Of a stretch of DNA of 64,000 nt, positions 1 through 8,148 are shown one piece after another; positions within the stretch are counted from its first letter, which is position 1, and each line of letters begins with the position of its first letter. The stretch is taken from assembly GCF_000601455.1 (NCBI RefSeq), contig NZ_AZQP01000002.1, forward strand, positions 1-64,000. The letters are read 5' to 3'. Below the pieces are notes generated by a model. It saw only the letters and a program-made list of their open reading frames with translations, searched no databases and had not been told where the DNA came from. The position numbers and the translations under genes were made by a program. Source of the stretch: Fervidicella metallireducens AeB. GTDB taxonomy: Bacteria; Bacillota; Clostridia; Clostridiales; Caloramatoraceae.

Positions 1-25
1 CCTTTTATTAAAAGGGATGATTTAA

Positions 26-664
26 ATGAAAAAACTTACTTGGAGTCAAATTGAAGAAATGAGTGATACAGAGATAACATATTTACTTTATTTAGAAGGA
101 AAGGATATAAAGACAATCTGCAGAATTCGTGGAATAGACAGAGTTGACGCTGAAAGACATATTATAGAAGGAAAGATTAAATATAGAATTTTTGAAGGTA
201 CAAAAAATACTGAAGATATAGTAAAAAGATTGTTAAGATGCCATAAGGATGAGAGACAAAATGCTCTTAAAATAATGGGAACCCAAGATATAAAAAAGCT
301 TGAAAGATATGCTTTAGAAAACCTTTATACCTCAACTAGAGATGAATGTCTTTTCTATATTTGGCTTCTTGGTGAAATAAAAAGCAAGGATGCAGTCCAG
401 GCAATAATTACTTTTTTAAGATGCAGGGATGGCAATATAAAAAGAATTTGCTGCTCTGCACTAGGTAAAATTGGAGATTTAAGGGCTGAAGATTCTTTAA
501 TTCTTTGTCTGGATGAAAACAGAACTCAGATAAAGGAGTACGCAATAAAAGCACTTGGAAGGATTAAGAGTAAAAAGGCCCTTGAAAGATTGAAAAAAAT
601 CAGTCTTGATGAAAATGAAAGGGATTATATTAAAAGGCTGCAGATTTTGCCATTAATGAGATAG
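26..664 (+). CDS. HEAT-repeat protein, function unknown
   Basis: A 212-aa soluble protein without signal peptide or membrane segments. Residues about 100-200 show paired alpha-helices of HEAT/PBS-lyase type, for example 'ICCSALGKIGDLRAEDSL' and 'KEYAIKALGRIKSKKALERL', which form a protein-binding solenoid. The first 60 residues look like a small helical domain ('EGKDIKTICRIRGIDRVDAE') that resembles a helix-turn-helix, but I cannot assign it. It is followed 18 bp later by yigZ and is probably co-transcribed with it. An AAAAGGG ribosome binding site precedes ATG 26. The role is probably scaffolding, which is an inference from the fold only. Confidence 0.7.
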   Translation: MKKLTWSQIEEMSDTEITYLLYLEGKDIKTICRIRGIDRVDAERHIIEGKIKYRIFEGTKNTEDIVKRLLRCHKDERQNALKIMGTQDIKKLERYALENLYTSTRDECLFYIWLLGEIKSKDAVQAIITFLRCRDGNIKRICCSALGKIGDLRAEDSLILCLDENRTQIKEYAIKALGRIKSKKALERLKKISLDENERDYIKRLQILPLMR

Positions 665-682
665 AAGAAAAGGGTGATAGAA

Positions 683-1333
683 ATGTCTAAAGATAATTAT
701 ACTATATTAAAACAAGTAGAAGTTTCCTTTGAAGAAAAGAAATCAGTTTTTATATGTAATATAAAGCGAATATCTGATGAAAAGGAAGCTATGGATTTTA
801 TAGGGGAAATAAAATCAAAATATAAGGATGCAAGACATAATGTATATGCTTATATAACAAATAATGGTATTTCAATGAGGTATTCAGACGATGGAGAGCC
901 ACAGGGAACTGCTGGGCCACCAGTTTTAGAGGTTTTGAGGAGGGAAAATCTCAATGATGTAGCAGTTGTTGTAACCAGATATTTTGGAGGTATACTCCTT
1001 GGGGCAGGTGGATTAGTAAGGGCTTATAGTGCATCTTGTAAGCAGGGTATAGATGCAGGGGTTAAAGTAAGAAGGGAAGAAGGCTGCAGTTTTGAAATTA
1101 ACTTAGACTATGATATGTATGGAAAAATGACAAACTATCTTCAAAAAAAGAATATTTTAATTAAAAATACTGAGTTTTTAGAGAGTATTAAAATGGAAAT
1201 AATCTGTCTTAAATCAGATTTTGAGGATATAAAATGTGACATAATGGAGATGATGAATGGAAAGAATATAATTGAGTTAAGGGAAGAGTTTTTGTGTTTT
1301 GTAGACGATGAAGGTATGTTAATGGAGGTGTAA
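683..1333 (+). CDS. yigZ: YigZ/IMPACT family protein (UPF0029)
   Basis: The protein has the two-domain YigZ layout. The N-terminal IMPACT-type domain carries the hallmark 'DDGEPQGTAGPP' followed by 'VVVTRYFGGILLGAGGLVRAY'-type sequence (about residues 70-115), and a ferredoxin-like C-terminal domain (DUF1949) follows. At about 216 aa the length is normal for the family. ATG 683 is preferred over GTG 674 because the AAAAGGG site at 667-673 is correctly spaced only for 683. YigZ proteins are linked to translation or ribosome-associated regulation in other bacteria, but the biochemical role is not settled. A CoA-binding protein gene follows after 2 bp, implying an operon. Confidence 0.88.
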   Translation: MSKDNYTILKQVEVSFEEKKSVFICNIKRISDEKEAMDFIGEIKSKYKDARHNVYAYITNNGISMRYSDDGEPQGTAGPPVLEVLRRENLNDVAVVVTRYFGGILLGAGGLVRAYSASCKQGIDAGVKVRREEGCSFEINLDYDMYGKMTNYLQKKNILIKNTEFLESIKMEIICLKSDFEDIKCDIMEMMNGKNIIELREEFLCFVDDEGMLMEV

Positions 1334-1335
1334 CT

Positions 1336-1710
1336 ATGGCGCTTAAGGAATTTATGGACAGGAAGGTTTGGGCCGTTGTAGGAAGTGTTTCTAACAAAGA
1401 AAAATTTGCCTATAAGATTTACAACTTCCTGAAGAAAAAAGGATATAAGGTTTATGCTGTGGATCCATCAGGGAAGGATGTTGATGGAGAAAAAAGTTAT
1501 AAAACTTTAAGTGAGGTTCCAGAAACCATTGAAGCAGTAGATATGGTTATCAACCCAGTAAAGGGGCTTGACTTCCTTGATGAAGCAAACAGACTTGGAA
1601 TTAAATATATCTGGTTTCAGCCTGGAGCTGAAAACAGTGAGCTTATTGAAAAGGCTCAGTGGTATGGTATGAATGTTGTATATGACAGATGTGTTATGGT
1701 AGATTTTTAA
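1336..1710 (+). CDS. CoA-binding domain protein (YccU type)
   Basis: A 124-aa single Rossmann-fold domain of the CoA_binding_2 family. The N-terminal 'VWAVVGSVSNKEKFAYKIYNFL' region is the nucleotide-binding turn, followed by 'GYKVYAVDP' and 'AVDMVINP' strands and the C-terminal 'YDRCVMVDF' that is characteristic of this family. Members bind CoA or acyl-CoA; some domains of this fold belong to CoA ligases, but this stand-alone form has no known reaction. The gene lies 2 bp after yigZ and ends before a strong hairpin shared with the convergent permease genes. Confidence 0.85.
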   Translation: MALKEFMDRKVWAVVGSVSNKEKFAYKIYNFLKKKGYKVYAVDPSGKDVDGEKSYKTLSEVPETIEAVDMVINPVKGLDFLDEANRLGIKYIWFQPGAENSELIEKAQWYGMNVVYDRCVMVDF

Positions 1711-1715
1711 TTTCA

Positions 1716-1763
1716 AAGGAGCTGTGGAAGTAGTATTTTTAGTTGCTAGTAACACAGCTCCTT
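1716..1763. terminator. Hairpin between convergent genes
   Basis: AAGGAGCTGTG (1716-1726) and CACAGCTCCTT (1753-1763) form an 11-bp perfect stem with a 26-nt loop. It sits between the stop of the CoA-binding gene and the stop of the convergent permease gene at 1772. The T-runs on both sides are weak, so it is a plausible bidirectional terminator rather than a textbook one. Confidence 0.6.
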
Positions 1764-1771
1764 ATATAATT

Positions 1772-2155
1772 CTATTCTGTTGAACATTTATTTTTTTCTT
1801 TAACATTTTTACCTTTATAGAATACTTCATATGTACCCATAATAAACAAAAAGACACCGAAAAGCTTTCTTAAAATTTTAGGAGATAACATTATAGCAAG
1901 GTAAGAACCAATTACTGCTCCTAACACCCCACCGATTAAAAGCTTGAAAGTAAGCTTTTTTTCAATGTTTCCCTGTTTAAGATGACAGATTATAGCTATA
2001 ATTGCAGTTGGAATAAAAGATAAAAGATTGACACTCTGGGCCACCTGCTGCTCAGTTCCAAAAATAATGGTAAGTGAGGGTATCAGAATAGTTCCCCCAC
2101 CTATGCCCATACCACTTATAACTCCTGTTAAAAGACTGATTAAAAATATAATCAT
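1772..2155 (-). CDS. TauE/SafE-type permease, second half
   Basis: A 127-aa membrane protein that corresponds to one repeat of the TauE/SafE (DUF81) anion-export family. It has four hydrophobic segments and the glycine-rich 'GMGIGGGTILIP' signature near the N-terminus. Full-length family members are about 250 aa with two such repeats, so this is a half-size subunit. Its ATG overlaps the stop of the upstream half-permease as TAATG, which indicates translational coupling. I chose the ATG at 2155 over the upstream TTG 2161. The two halves probably assemble together. The substrate (sulfite, organosulfonates or other anions) cannot be read from the sequence. Confidence 0.8.
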   Translation of the reverse strand: MIIFLISLLTGVISGMGIGGGTILIPSLTIIFGTEQQVAQSVNLLSFIPTAIIAIICHLKQGNIEKKLTFKLLIGGVLGAVIGSYLAIMLSPKILRKLFGVFLFIMGTYEVFYKGKNVKEKNKCSTE

Positions 2156-2514
2156 TACCAAAACACCATCCTGACAGAGGCAATAATCATTGAAATTCCG
2201 AAAATAATTCTTAAGGTTCTATCGGAGAATTTATTTAAAATCCTAGCACCGATATAGCCACCAATAGAGCTTCCAAGGGCAACTTTTAGCGTTAAACCCC
2301 AATCAATCATGTTTTTATAAAAATAAAATAAAACACTTATGATTGAAAGGGGCAAGATAACCGAAATTGCTGTTGCGTGTGCTCTGTTCTCTTTTACCCC
2401 TAAAAACATAACCATACATGGAACTAAAACGGTTCCACCACCTGAACCGAAGATGCCATTGCAGATTCCGGTTATAAATCCTATTAATATGACCTTAGTT
2501 AAATTAATTTTCAT
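2155..2514 (-). CDS. TauE/SafE-type permease, first half
   Basis: A 119-aa membrane protein with one TauE/SafE repeat. It has the conserved 'GIFGSGGGTVLVP' loop near residue 20-30 and about four transmembrane helices. It is the first gene of a two-gene operon with the other half-permease. The ATG at 2514 is chosen because the GCGAGGT ribosome binding site abuts the other ATG (2520) but sits 6 nt before this one. The absence of an N- or C-terminal partner domain and the tight coupling make an obligate heterodimer likely (inference). Confidence 0.8.
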   Translation of the reverse strand: MKINLTKVILIGFITGICNGIFGSGGGTVLVPCMVMFLGVKENRAHATAISVILPLSIISVLFYFYKNMIDWGLTLKVALGSSIGGYIGARILNKFSDRTLRIIFGISMIIASVRMVFW

Positions 2515-2656
2515 TGTCATACCTCGCTTTGATTTTTCCCGAGTCTTAACTATAATTTAACCATAAATAAAATGCTTATGCGATATTACGTTGCAATATA
2601 AAAAATATTGTGTTAATATTTTTTCGAAGAATTAGTATTTTTTGGAGGTGCCAATG

Positions 2657-3394
2657 ATGAAAAATATAGATATAGTGGCAAAGGAACTTGTTGAATGGAT
2701 AAAAAAATCAGTTGAAGAAGCTGGGGCAAAGGGCGTTGTTCTAGGAATAAGCGGTGGAGTGGATTCAGCAGTTGTAGCTGCTGCTGCAAAAAGAGCATTC
2801 AAGGATTCAACTTTAGGTATTGTAATGCCATGTCATAGCAATCCCCAGGATGAAAAAGACGCAATGCTGCTGATTGAAAGCTTAGGCCTTGATTATAAAA
2901 AAGTGGTTTTGGATGATGTATATGATACATTTTTAAGGACAATGGGATCGACTGGGGACGAATCAAAACTGGCAACGGCAAATATAAAGCCAAGATTGAG
3001 GATGATGACTCTTTATTATCATGCAGCATTAAATAACTATCTTGTACTAGGAACTGGAAATAAAAGTGAGCTTACAGTTGGCTATTTTACAAAGCATGGT
3101 GATAGCGGAGTAGACTTACTTCCATTGGCATCCTTTGTAAAACACGATGTCTGGGAATTAGCAAGGTATTTTAATGTTCCTAAGGAGATAATAGAAAAAG
3201 CTCCAAGTGCTGGACTTTGGGAAAATCAGACAGATGAGAAAGAAATGGGTATTACATATAGAGAACTTGATAATTATATATTAACTGGAAAGGCTGAAGA
3301 AAGAGTTAAAAAGAGGGTTGATGATTTATTTAGAAAGAGTCAACATAAAAGAGAAATGGCAAAGATGTTTGTTCCAACAAGTATAGAAAGATAG
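2657..3394 (+). CDS. nadE: NH3-dependent NAD(+) synthetase
   Basis: NadE amidates deamido-NAD to NAD using ATP and ammonia, the last step of NAD synthesis. The 245-aa protein has the PP-loop ATP-pyrophosphatase motif '[15 protein letters not shown]' (about residues 33-47) and the '[18 protein letters not shown]' motif (about 135-152), and ends without a glutaminase domain, so it is the short ammonia-dependent form. The GGAGGTG site at 2644-2650 fits ATG 2657 best. It stands alone, followed by yebC. Confidence 0.95.
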   Translation: MKNIDIVAKELVEWIKKSVEEAGAKGVVLGISGGVDSAVVAAAAKRAFKDSTLGIVMPCHSNPQDEKDAMLLIESLGLDYKKVVLDDVYDTFLRTMGSTGDESKLATANIKPRLRMMTLYYHAALNNYLVLGTGNKSELTVGYFTKHGDSGVDLLPLASFVKHDVWELARYFNVPKEIIEKAPSAGLWENQTDEKEMGITYRELDNYILTGKAEERVKKRVDDLFRKSQHKREMAKMFVPTSIER

Positions 3395-3479
3395 ATTTAA
3401 AACCTACAGGGGTTTGAAAATATATTTAAATTGTGGTAAAATTTATTGTCGATTCCGAAGAAGTAAGGGGGAAAAAACG

Positions 3480-4220
3480 ATGTCAGGTCATTCAAAATGG
3501 GCCAATATAAAGCACAAAAAAGGTAAACAGGATGCATTAAGAGGAAAAATATTTACAAAGATAGGTAAAGAAATTGCCGTTGCAGTTAAGGAAGGTGGAG
3601 CAAATCCAGAATCAAACTCAAGATTAAGAGATGCTATCGCAAAGGCAAAGGCAAATAACATGCCTTCAGATAATATAAAAAGGGCAATTCAAAGAGCTTC
3701 AGGAGAGCTTGGTAATGTAAATTACGAAACAATAGTTTATGAAGGATACGGTATATCAGGTGTTGCTGTTATTGTTGAGTGCTTAACTGAAAACAAAAAC
3801 AGAACAGCGGGAGATATAAGACATGCTTTTGATAAATTCGGTGGAAACATGGGAACTACTGGATGTGTTTCGTTTATGTTCGATAAAAAGGGACTTATAA
3901 TCGTTGAGAAGGACGACTCTATTGATGAGGATGAATTGATGATGATGGCATTAGATGCAGGTGCTGAAGACTTTTCTTCTGAAGAGGATGCATATGAGAT
4001 AATAACATCTCCAGAGGATTTTTCATCAGTTAGAGAGGCTTTAGAAGCTCAGGGAATAAATTTTGCCCAGGCAGAAATATCAATGATTCCAACAACATAT
4101 ACCAAGTTAGATAATGAATCTGCAGTTAAATTTGAAAAGATGATAGATATGATGGAAGACAACGATGACGTTCAAAACGTTTGGCATAATGCTGAGTTCC
4201 CAGATGGATGGGGAGAATAA
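3480..4220 (+). CDS. yebC: YebC/PmpR family protein
   Basis: A 246-aa member of the YebC/TACO1 family. It begins with the diagnostic '[18 protein letters not shown]' and contains '[20 protein letters not shown]' and the acidic C-terminal domain. Work on the family describes roles as a transcriptional regulator and, more recently, in relieving ribosome stalling at proline runs. An in-frame upstream extension to 3414 exists but lacks the conserved start; ATG 3480 is preceded by an AAGGGGGA site. A hairpin terminator follows at 4251. Confidence 0.95.
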   Translation: MSGHSKWANIKHKKGKQDALRGKIFTKIGKEIAVAVKEGGANPESNSRLRDAIAKAKANNMPSDNIKRAIQRASGELGNVNYETIVYEGYGISGVAVIVECLTENKNRTAGDIRHAFDKFGGNMGTTGCVSFMFDKKGLIIVEKDDSIDEDELMMMALDAGAEDFSSEEDAYEIITSPEDFSSVREALEAQGINFAQAEISMIPTTYTKLDNESAVKFEKMIDMMEDNDDVQNVWHNAEFPDGWGE

Positions 4221-4250
4221 TAGAGTATTTTAAAGGACTTTCATGATGAC

Positions 4251-4305
4251 ATACACCTTTTGTATTTTAATGTATAAATGTTAATATACAAAAGGTGTAT
4301 TTTTA
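4251..4305 (+). terminator. Rho-independent terminator after yebC
   Basis: ATACACCTTTTGTAT (4251-4265) pairs perfectly with ATACAAAAGGTGTAT (4286-4300) over 15 bp with a 20-nt loop, followed by TTTTAT. The remaining gap to 4444 holds AT-rich sequence and a TATAAT (4407-4412) that may serve the response regulator gene, though no well-spaced -35 element is evident. Confidence 0.8.
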
Positions 4306-4443
4306 TGTTGTTCCAATGGACAAGGGACAGTTACTTAAAGTACCAAACAATTACTAAGCACAATACATTTGGTTTAGTTTTGCAGTTAATTTCCATGGAT
4401 TTATGTTATAATTGATATAATAATTTTAAAGAGAGGTTTAATT

Positions 4444-5145
4444 ATGACAAAAGTTCCACATGTGTTAATTTGTGATGATAATCAAGCTATACACGACACG
4501 ATAGGACTATATTTAAAGGCGGAAGGAATGACGTATTCTTCAGCTTTTGATGGATTAGAGGCACTAGATATTTTTACAAAAGAAAGACCGGATTTTGTTA
4601 TATTAGATATAATGATGCCTAAACTTTTTGGCACAGAAGTATGTAAAGAAATTAGAAAAATAAGTGATGTTCCAATATTGATGTTAACGGCAAAGGGGGA
4701 AGAAATAGACAGAATAGTTGGACTTGAAATAGGGGCGGATGATTATGTAATAAAACCATTTTCACCTAGAGAGGTTGTTACTAGGGTTAAAACCATTTTA
4801 AGGAGATATCAGGTTAATAATAAAGAGTTAGAAGAAACTAAAAAAGTTGTTAAGGTTGATAATTTAGTTGTAGATTTAGAAAAATATACCATAGAGGTGG
4901 GTAATCAGCAAATTGAAGCTACACCTAAAGAAATCGAGATTTTATATTTGTTAGCCAGCAATAAAGGAAAGGTGTATACGAGAGAACAAATTTTAGCAAT
5001 AGTCTGGGGATATGATTATTTTGGAGATACTAGAGCAGTTGATACACATATCAAGAGATTGAGAAAAAAATTGCCTGAAGATGATGTCAACTGGTGCATT
5101 AAAACCATTTATGGAGTAGGCTATAAGTTTGAGGTGAATAAATGA
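4444..5145 (+). CDS. OmpR/PhoB-family response regulator
   Basis: A 233-aa two-domain regulator. The N-terminal receiver domain (1-120) has the acidic pocket 'CDD', the phosphoacceptor in 'VILDIMMPK' (about residue 54) and the conserved lysine in 'YVIKPFS'. The C-terminal winged-helix domain (about 135-232) has 'ATPKEIEILYLLA' and 'VDTHIKRLRKKL'. Its stop overlaps the sensor kinase start by 4 bp (ATGA), so the two are coupled. The target is unknown. The lipoprotein esterase about 100 bp downstream of the kinase is the obvious candidate, by proximity only. Confidence 0.93.
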   Translation: MTKVPHVLICDDNQAIHDTIGLYLKAEGMTYSSAFDGLEALDIFTKERPDFVILDIMMPKLFGTEVCKEIRKISDVPILMLTAKGEEIDRIVGLEIGADDYVIKPFSPREVVTRVKTILRRYQVNNKELEETKKVVKVDNLVVDLEKYTIEVGNQQIEATPKEIEILYLLASNKGKVYTREQILAIVWGYDYFGDTRAVDTHIKRLRKKLPEDDVNWCIKTIYGVGYKFEVNK

Positions 5146-6578
5146 AGAAAAGCTTATTTAGAAAACTATTCACAAATATTGTTATAATTATGGTTATTGT
5201 TTTTTCTTTATCTTTGTTGGTTGGTAGATTTGTAATTGAAAAATACTATATTGATATTAAGGTGGACGAACTTAAACCGGAAATGCAAAGTATTATAAAT
5301 GAAATTACAACTAAAGGTAAGAGCGATATAAATCTAAATAGATTGCCTTTTATTATAAAAGCTTATGATGTCTATAAATATGATATGAATGTTTTTAAAA
5401 ACCCATTTAAGCCAATAGATGATCATGGTGAAAAAGACGAGCCTTATTTTGAAGAAAATATAAAAAAATCCATTGAACCTTATATGAATGATGTTTTTAT
5501 GGGCAAAGAGATAAAAAAAATAACTACTCTTGTAGCAATAGAAGGTACGTCTGTTGTATTAGGAATACCAATTAAAAAGAATGGTCAAATAATTGGTGGA
5601 TTATTTTTACTAAAACCAGTAAGTGACTTTACATCAGCATTAAGTGGATTTAATATGATATTTTTGATAATGAGTTTATTAATATTTACCATTATACTTT
5701 TATTATTATATATATCACTAAAGCCACTTATAACACCATTAAAAAGTATGACTTACAGTGCAGGGAAAATGGCCAGTGGAGAATACAATATAAGGATAGA
5801 AGAAAAAGGATATGGAGAAGTTGAAGAGCTTGCAGATAGTTTTAACTCTCTTGCAGCTAATTTAGAGGAAGCATCTAGGTTGGCAGAGGGACTTGAAAAG
5901 ACAAGAAGAGAGTATATTGCCAACATTTCGCATGAACTAAGAACTCCAATAGCTTCTTTAAGGGCAATGAGCGAAACTTTGTTAGATGGTTTGATTGAGG
6001 ATGAGGAAGAAAAACAAAGATATTACCAAATAATGTTAAAGGAATCTATTAGATTACAAAGATTAATAAATGACATGTTAGAACTTTCAAAACTTCAGTC
6101 GGGCAATTCATACTTAAAAAAGGATAAGGTTAATATTTCAAAACTTATAGATTCAGTCTATCAAAAGTTTTCTTGTATTGCAGATGATTTAGGAATTGAA
6201 CTTAGGTTAACAGATGAAATTAATAATTTGCCATTAACTTTTACAAATAGTGAGAGAATTGAACAAGTTTTAGTTATTTTATTAGATAATGCATTTAAAT
6301 TTACTCCAGAAGGTGGTATTGTAACTATATCTTCAAAAATTGATAATAACAAGATAATTATTAGCGTTGAAGATACAGGAAAAGGTATACCAAAAGAGGA
6401 TGTCCCCTTTGTTTTTGAAAGGTTTTACAAAGTTGATAAATCAAGAACTACTCAGGGAACAGGATTAGGTTTAGCGATAGCCAAGCAGATAATGGAAGCA
6501 TTAGATGAAAAAATTTTTGTAATATCTACAGTTGAAAAAGGTACTAAGTTTAGCTTTACAGTTGAAATGACAAAATAA
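5142..6578 (+). CDS. Sensor histidine kinase
   Basis: A 478-aa membrane kinase. It has an N-terminal transmembrane segment (about 10-30), an extracytoplasmic region of about 140 residues, a second transmembrane segment (about 172-195), a HAMP linker, the HisKA phosphoacceptor 'NISHELRTPIASLRAM' (about 258-273) and a HATPase_c domain with N box 'LLDNAFKFTPEGG', 'DTGKGIPKEDVPFVFERFY' and 'GTGLGLAIA'. It partners the regulator encoded just upstream. The extracytoplasmic domain is not one I recognise, so the signal is unknown. Confidence 0.93.
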   Translation: MKKSLFRKLFTNIVIIMVIVFSLSLLVGRFVIEKYYIDIKVDELKPEMQSIINEITTKGKSDINLNRLPFIIKAYDVYKYDMNVFKNPFKPIDDHGEKDEPYFEENIKKSIEPYMNDVFMGKEIKKITTLVAIEGTSVVLGIPIKKNGQIIGGLFLLKPVSDFTSALSGFNMIFLIMSLLIFTIILLLLYISLKPLITPLKSMTYSAGKMASGEYNIRIEEKGYGEVEELADSFNSLAANLEEASRLAEGLEKTRREYIANISHELRTPIASLRAMSETLLDGLIEDEEEKQRYYQIMLKESIRLQRLINDMLELSKLQSGNSYLKKDKVNISKLIDSVYQKFSCIADDLGIELRLTDEINNLPLTFTNSERIEQVLVILLDNAFKFTPEGGIVTISSKIDNNKIIISVEDTGKGIPKEDVPFVFERFYKVDKSRTTQGTGLGLAIAKQIMEALDEKIFVISTVEKGTKFSFTVEMTK

Positions 6579-6676
6579 GTTACCTTTTAAATCAAATTAC
6601 CGCCATTTTTCCGCCACAATTATATTTTATATTTATAGCATAAAGGTAAAACGAAAGGAAAATTGGAGGTAATAAA

Positions 6677-7705
6677 ATGAAAATGAAGAGGTTTATTGTT
6701 TTAACATCAGGATTAATTTTAGCGATTTCAACATTAGCAGGTTGTGCCAAAACTTCACAAAACAATACATCAAGTCCTACAAATACAGCACAGACACAAC
6801 AAATTGCGCCACAAGGGGGAAGACCTATGGGTGGAGGGTTAGGAGGACAATCATTAGATACATCAAAGTATACAAATAAGTATCTTGATATTGCTTATGC
6901 TGATAAGTCACAAAGTCAGAAATTAGATATATACTTACCTAATGAGGGGAAAGGACCATTTCCAGTAATAGTTGCAATACATGGTGGAGCCTTTAGGATG
7001 GGTAATAAGACAGGTGGTGATTTAGCAGCTATGTTTGAAGGATTAAATAGAGGGTATGCAGTTGTTTCTGTTGATTATAGACTATCAGGTGAAGCAACTT
7101 TCCCAGCTGCTGTAAATGATGTAAAAGCAGCAATAAGATTTATAAGACAAAATGCTTCAAAATACAATTTAAACCCAGATAAGATAGCACTTTGGGGAGA
7201 TTCTGCAGGGGGTAATCTTGCATCTATTGCAGGTACTACAGGAGGTACAAATGAACTTTATGATACTTCATTAGGATATACAGATGTTTCAGATGATGTA
7301 ACTGCAGTTGTTGATTGGTTTGGACCAATTAATTTCTTAGAGATGGATAATCAGTTTCAGGCATCTGGTATAACCCCAAGGTTTGGGAAAACAAGTAGTG
7401 AGACTTCTCCTGAATCTGCATATATAGGAAAGCTAATTACAGAAGCTAAAGAGATTGTTGAAAAGGCAAATCCAGAGACATATATTTCAAAAGATGACCC
7501 AGCATTCCTTATAGAGCATGGTACACAAGATGCAAACGTACCAACACAACAATCAATTAATTTTGCACAAAAGTTAGAAAAAGTTTTAGGTAAGGATAAA
7601 GTTGAGTTAGTTCTACTTGAAGGTGCTTCACATGGCGGATCGCAATTTGAAGAAAAGAGTAATTTAGATAAGGTATTTGCATTTCTTGATAAGTATATGA
7701 AGTAA
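6677..7705 (+). CDS. Lipoprotein alpha/beta-hydrolase (esterase)
   Basis: A 342-aa secreted lipoprotein. The signal peptide ends in a lipobox 'STLAGC', so Cys23 should be acylated and the enzyme held on the outer face of the membrane. A Ser/Thr/Gln/Gly-rich linker runs to about residue 60. The catalytic domain is of the BD-FAE/carboxylesterase type with oxyanion loop 'IHGGAF', nucleophile elbow 'GDSAGG', acid in 'GTQDANVP' and histidine in 'GASHGG', so the triad is intact. Substrate is probably a short-chain or carbohydrate ester (inference). It follows a two-component system and may be regulated by it. A transposon-end sequence begins right at its stop codon. Confidence 0.85.
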   Translation: MKMKRFIVLTSGLILAISTLAGCAKTSQNNTSSPTNTAQTQQIAPQGGRPMGGGLGGQSLDTSKYTNKYLDIAYADKSQSQKLDIYLPNEGKGPFPVIVAIHGGAFRMGNKTGGDLAAMFEGLNRGYAVVSVDYRLSGEATFPAAVNDVKAAIRFIRQNASKYNLNPDKIALWGDSAGGNLASIAGTTGGTNELYDTSLGYTDVSDDVTAVVDWFGPINFLEMDNQFQASGITPRFGKTSSETSPESAYIGKLITEAKEIVEKANPETYISKDDPAFLIEHGTQDANVPTQQSINFAQKLEKVLGKDKVELVLLEGASHGGSQFEEKSNLDKVFAFLDKYMK

Positions 7706-7720
7706 GAGGGACATATAAGT
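7704..7720. repeat. Direct repeat and solo transposon end
   Basis: The 17-bp sequence AAGAGGGACATATAAGT occurs here and again exactly at 8051-8067, flanking the yjdF fragment. Its core GGGACATATAAGT recurs at 59839-59851 at the left end of a miniature element. Here it begins inside the esterase stop codon and is not followed by the hairpin or transposase, so it appears to be a solo left end. Confidence 0.8.
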
Positions 7721-7736
7721 ATTATAGGCTATCTAG

Positions 7737-7780
7737 GGGTGAGATGTTGGAGAATAGTACAACAACTCACCCTTTATTTT
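7737..7780. terminator. Hairpin between esterase and yjdF fragment
   Basis: GGGTGAG (7737-7743) pairs with CTCACCC (7766-7772) and is followed by TTTATTTTTA on the + strand. It could end esterase transcription and also lies just past the stop of the convergent yjdF remnant. Confidence 0.6.
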
Positions 7781-7782
7781 TA

Positions 7783-8050
7783 TTAATGTCCTTTTTTCTT
7801 TTCCTTCTTTTTGTTCTGTCTTATTTGAAACTTAAGCTGCTCCAGTTTTTGACGTGTTTCTTTGGATTTCTTTTTATTCTCAAGTTTTTGATTTTCATGC
7901 TGAAGTTTTATTGCTTGCTGAGCTTTTGTTCCAATACCAGAGGCTGAGGTTTCTTTTTTTATCATTCTTTGAAGTCTTTTGGGATTTATATGTTTTTCTG
8001 AATCCATCTTAACCTCGATACCTCTGCTGAATTTAAGTTTATTATGAGGC
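7783..8050 (-). pseudogene. yjdF C-terminal remnant, 5' part lost
   Basis: The - strand encodes the tail of a YjdF-family protein: 'LKFSRGIEVK', then the family signature 'INPKRLQRMIKKE', 'GTKAQQAIKLQHENQKLE' and a Lys-rich coiled end 'KKKEKKKGH'. The normal N-terminal half (about 60-70 residues) is missing. Reading upstream on the same strand runs straight into the antisense of the transposase element's left end at about 8055, so the longer open frame is an artefact. The missing half is not found on the far side of the element either. The gene was probably truncated by insertion plus deletion. YjdF is the protein often controlled by the azaaromatic-sensing yjdF riboswitch, and no such leader is left here. 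Confidence 0.75.
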
Positions 8051-8087
8051 AAGAGGGACATATAAGTGGTGTTATAAATAAATGAAT

Positions 8088-8143
8088 AACATCTCCTTTT
8101 CAGGGGAATGCTAATAGCAAAATAAACTTTGGAAGGAGATGTT
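8088..8143. repeat. REP-like palindrome before transposase
   Basis: AACATCTCCTT (8088-8098) pairs with AAGGAGATGTT (8133-8143), an 11-bp perfect stem with an internal GCTAATAGC mini-hairpin. The right arm doubles as the ribosome binding site of the transposase, so the hairpin could hide the start signal. The equivalent palindrome in the miniature copy lies at about 59870-59927. Confidence 0.75.
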
Positions 8144-8148
8144 TTGTT

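Noticed and set aside
3414-3479. N-terminal extension of YebC
   Set aside because: The conserved start MSGHSKW at 3480 has its own site; the extension is not conserved in the family as I know it.
4310-4345. Another copy of the GGGACA transposon end (AAGGGACAGTTACTTAAAG)
   Set aside because: It matches only GGGACA and a short A/T-rich part, with no palindrome or right end nearby.
7744-7947. A Leu/Phe-rich short frame on the + strand
   Set aside because: It is the antisense of the yjdF remnant's Lys-rich end and begins inside a terminator hairpin.
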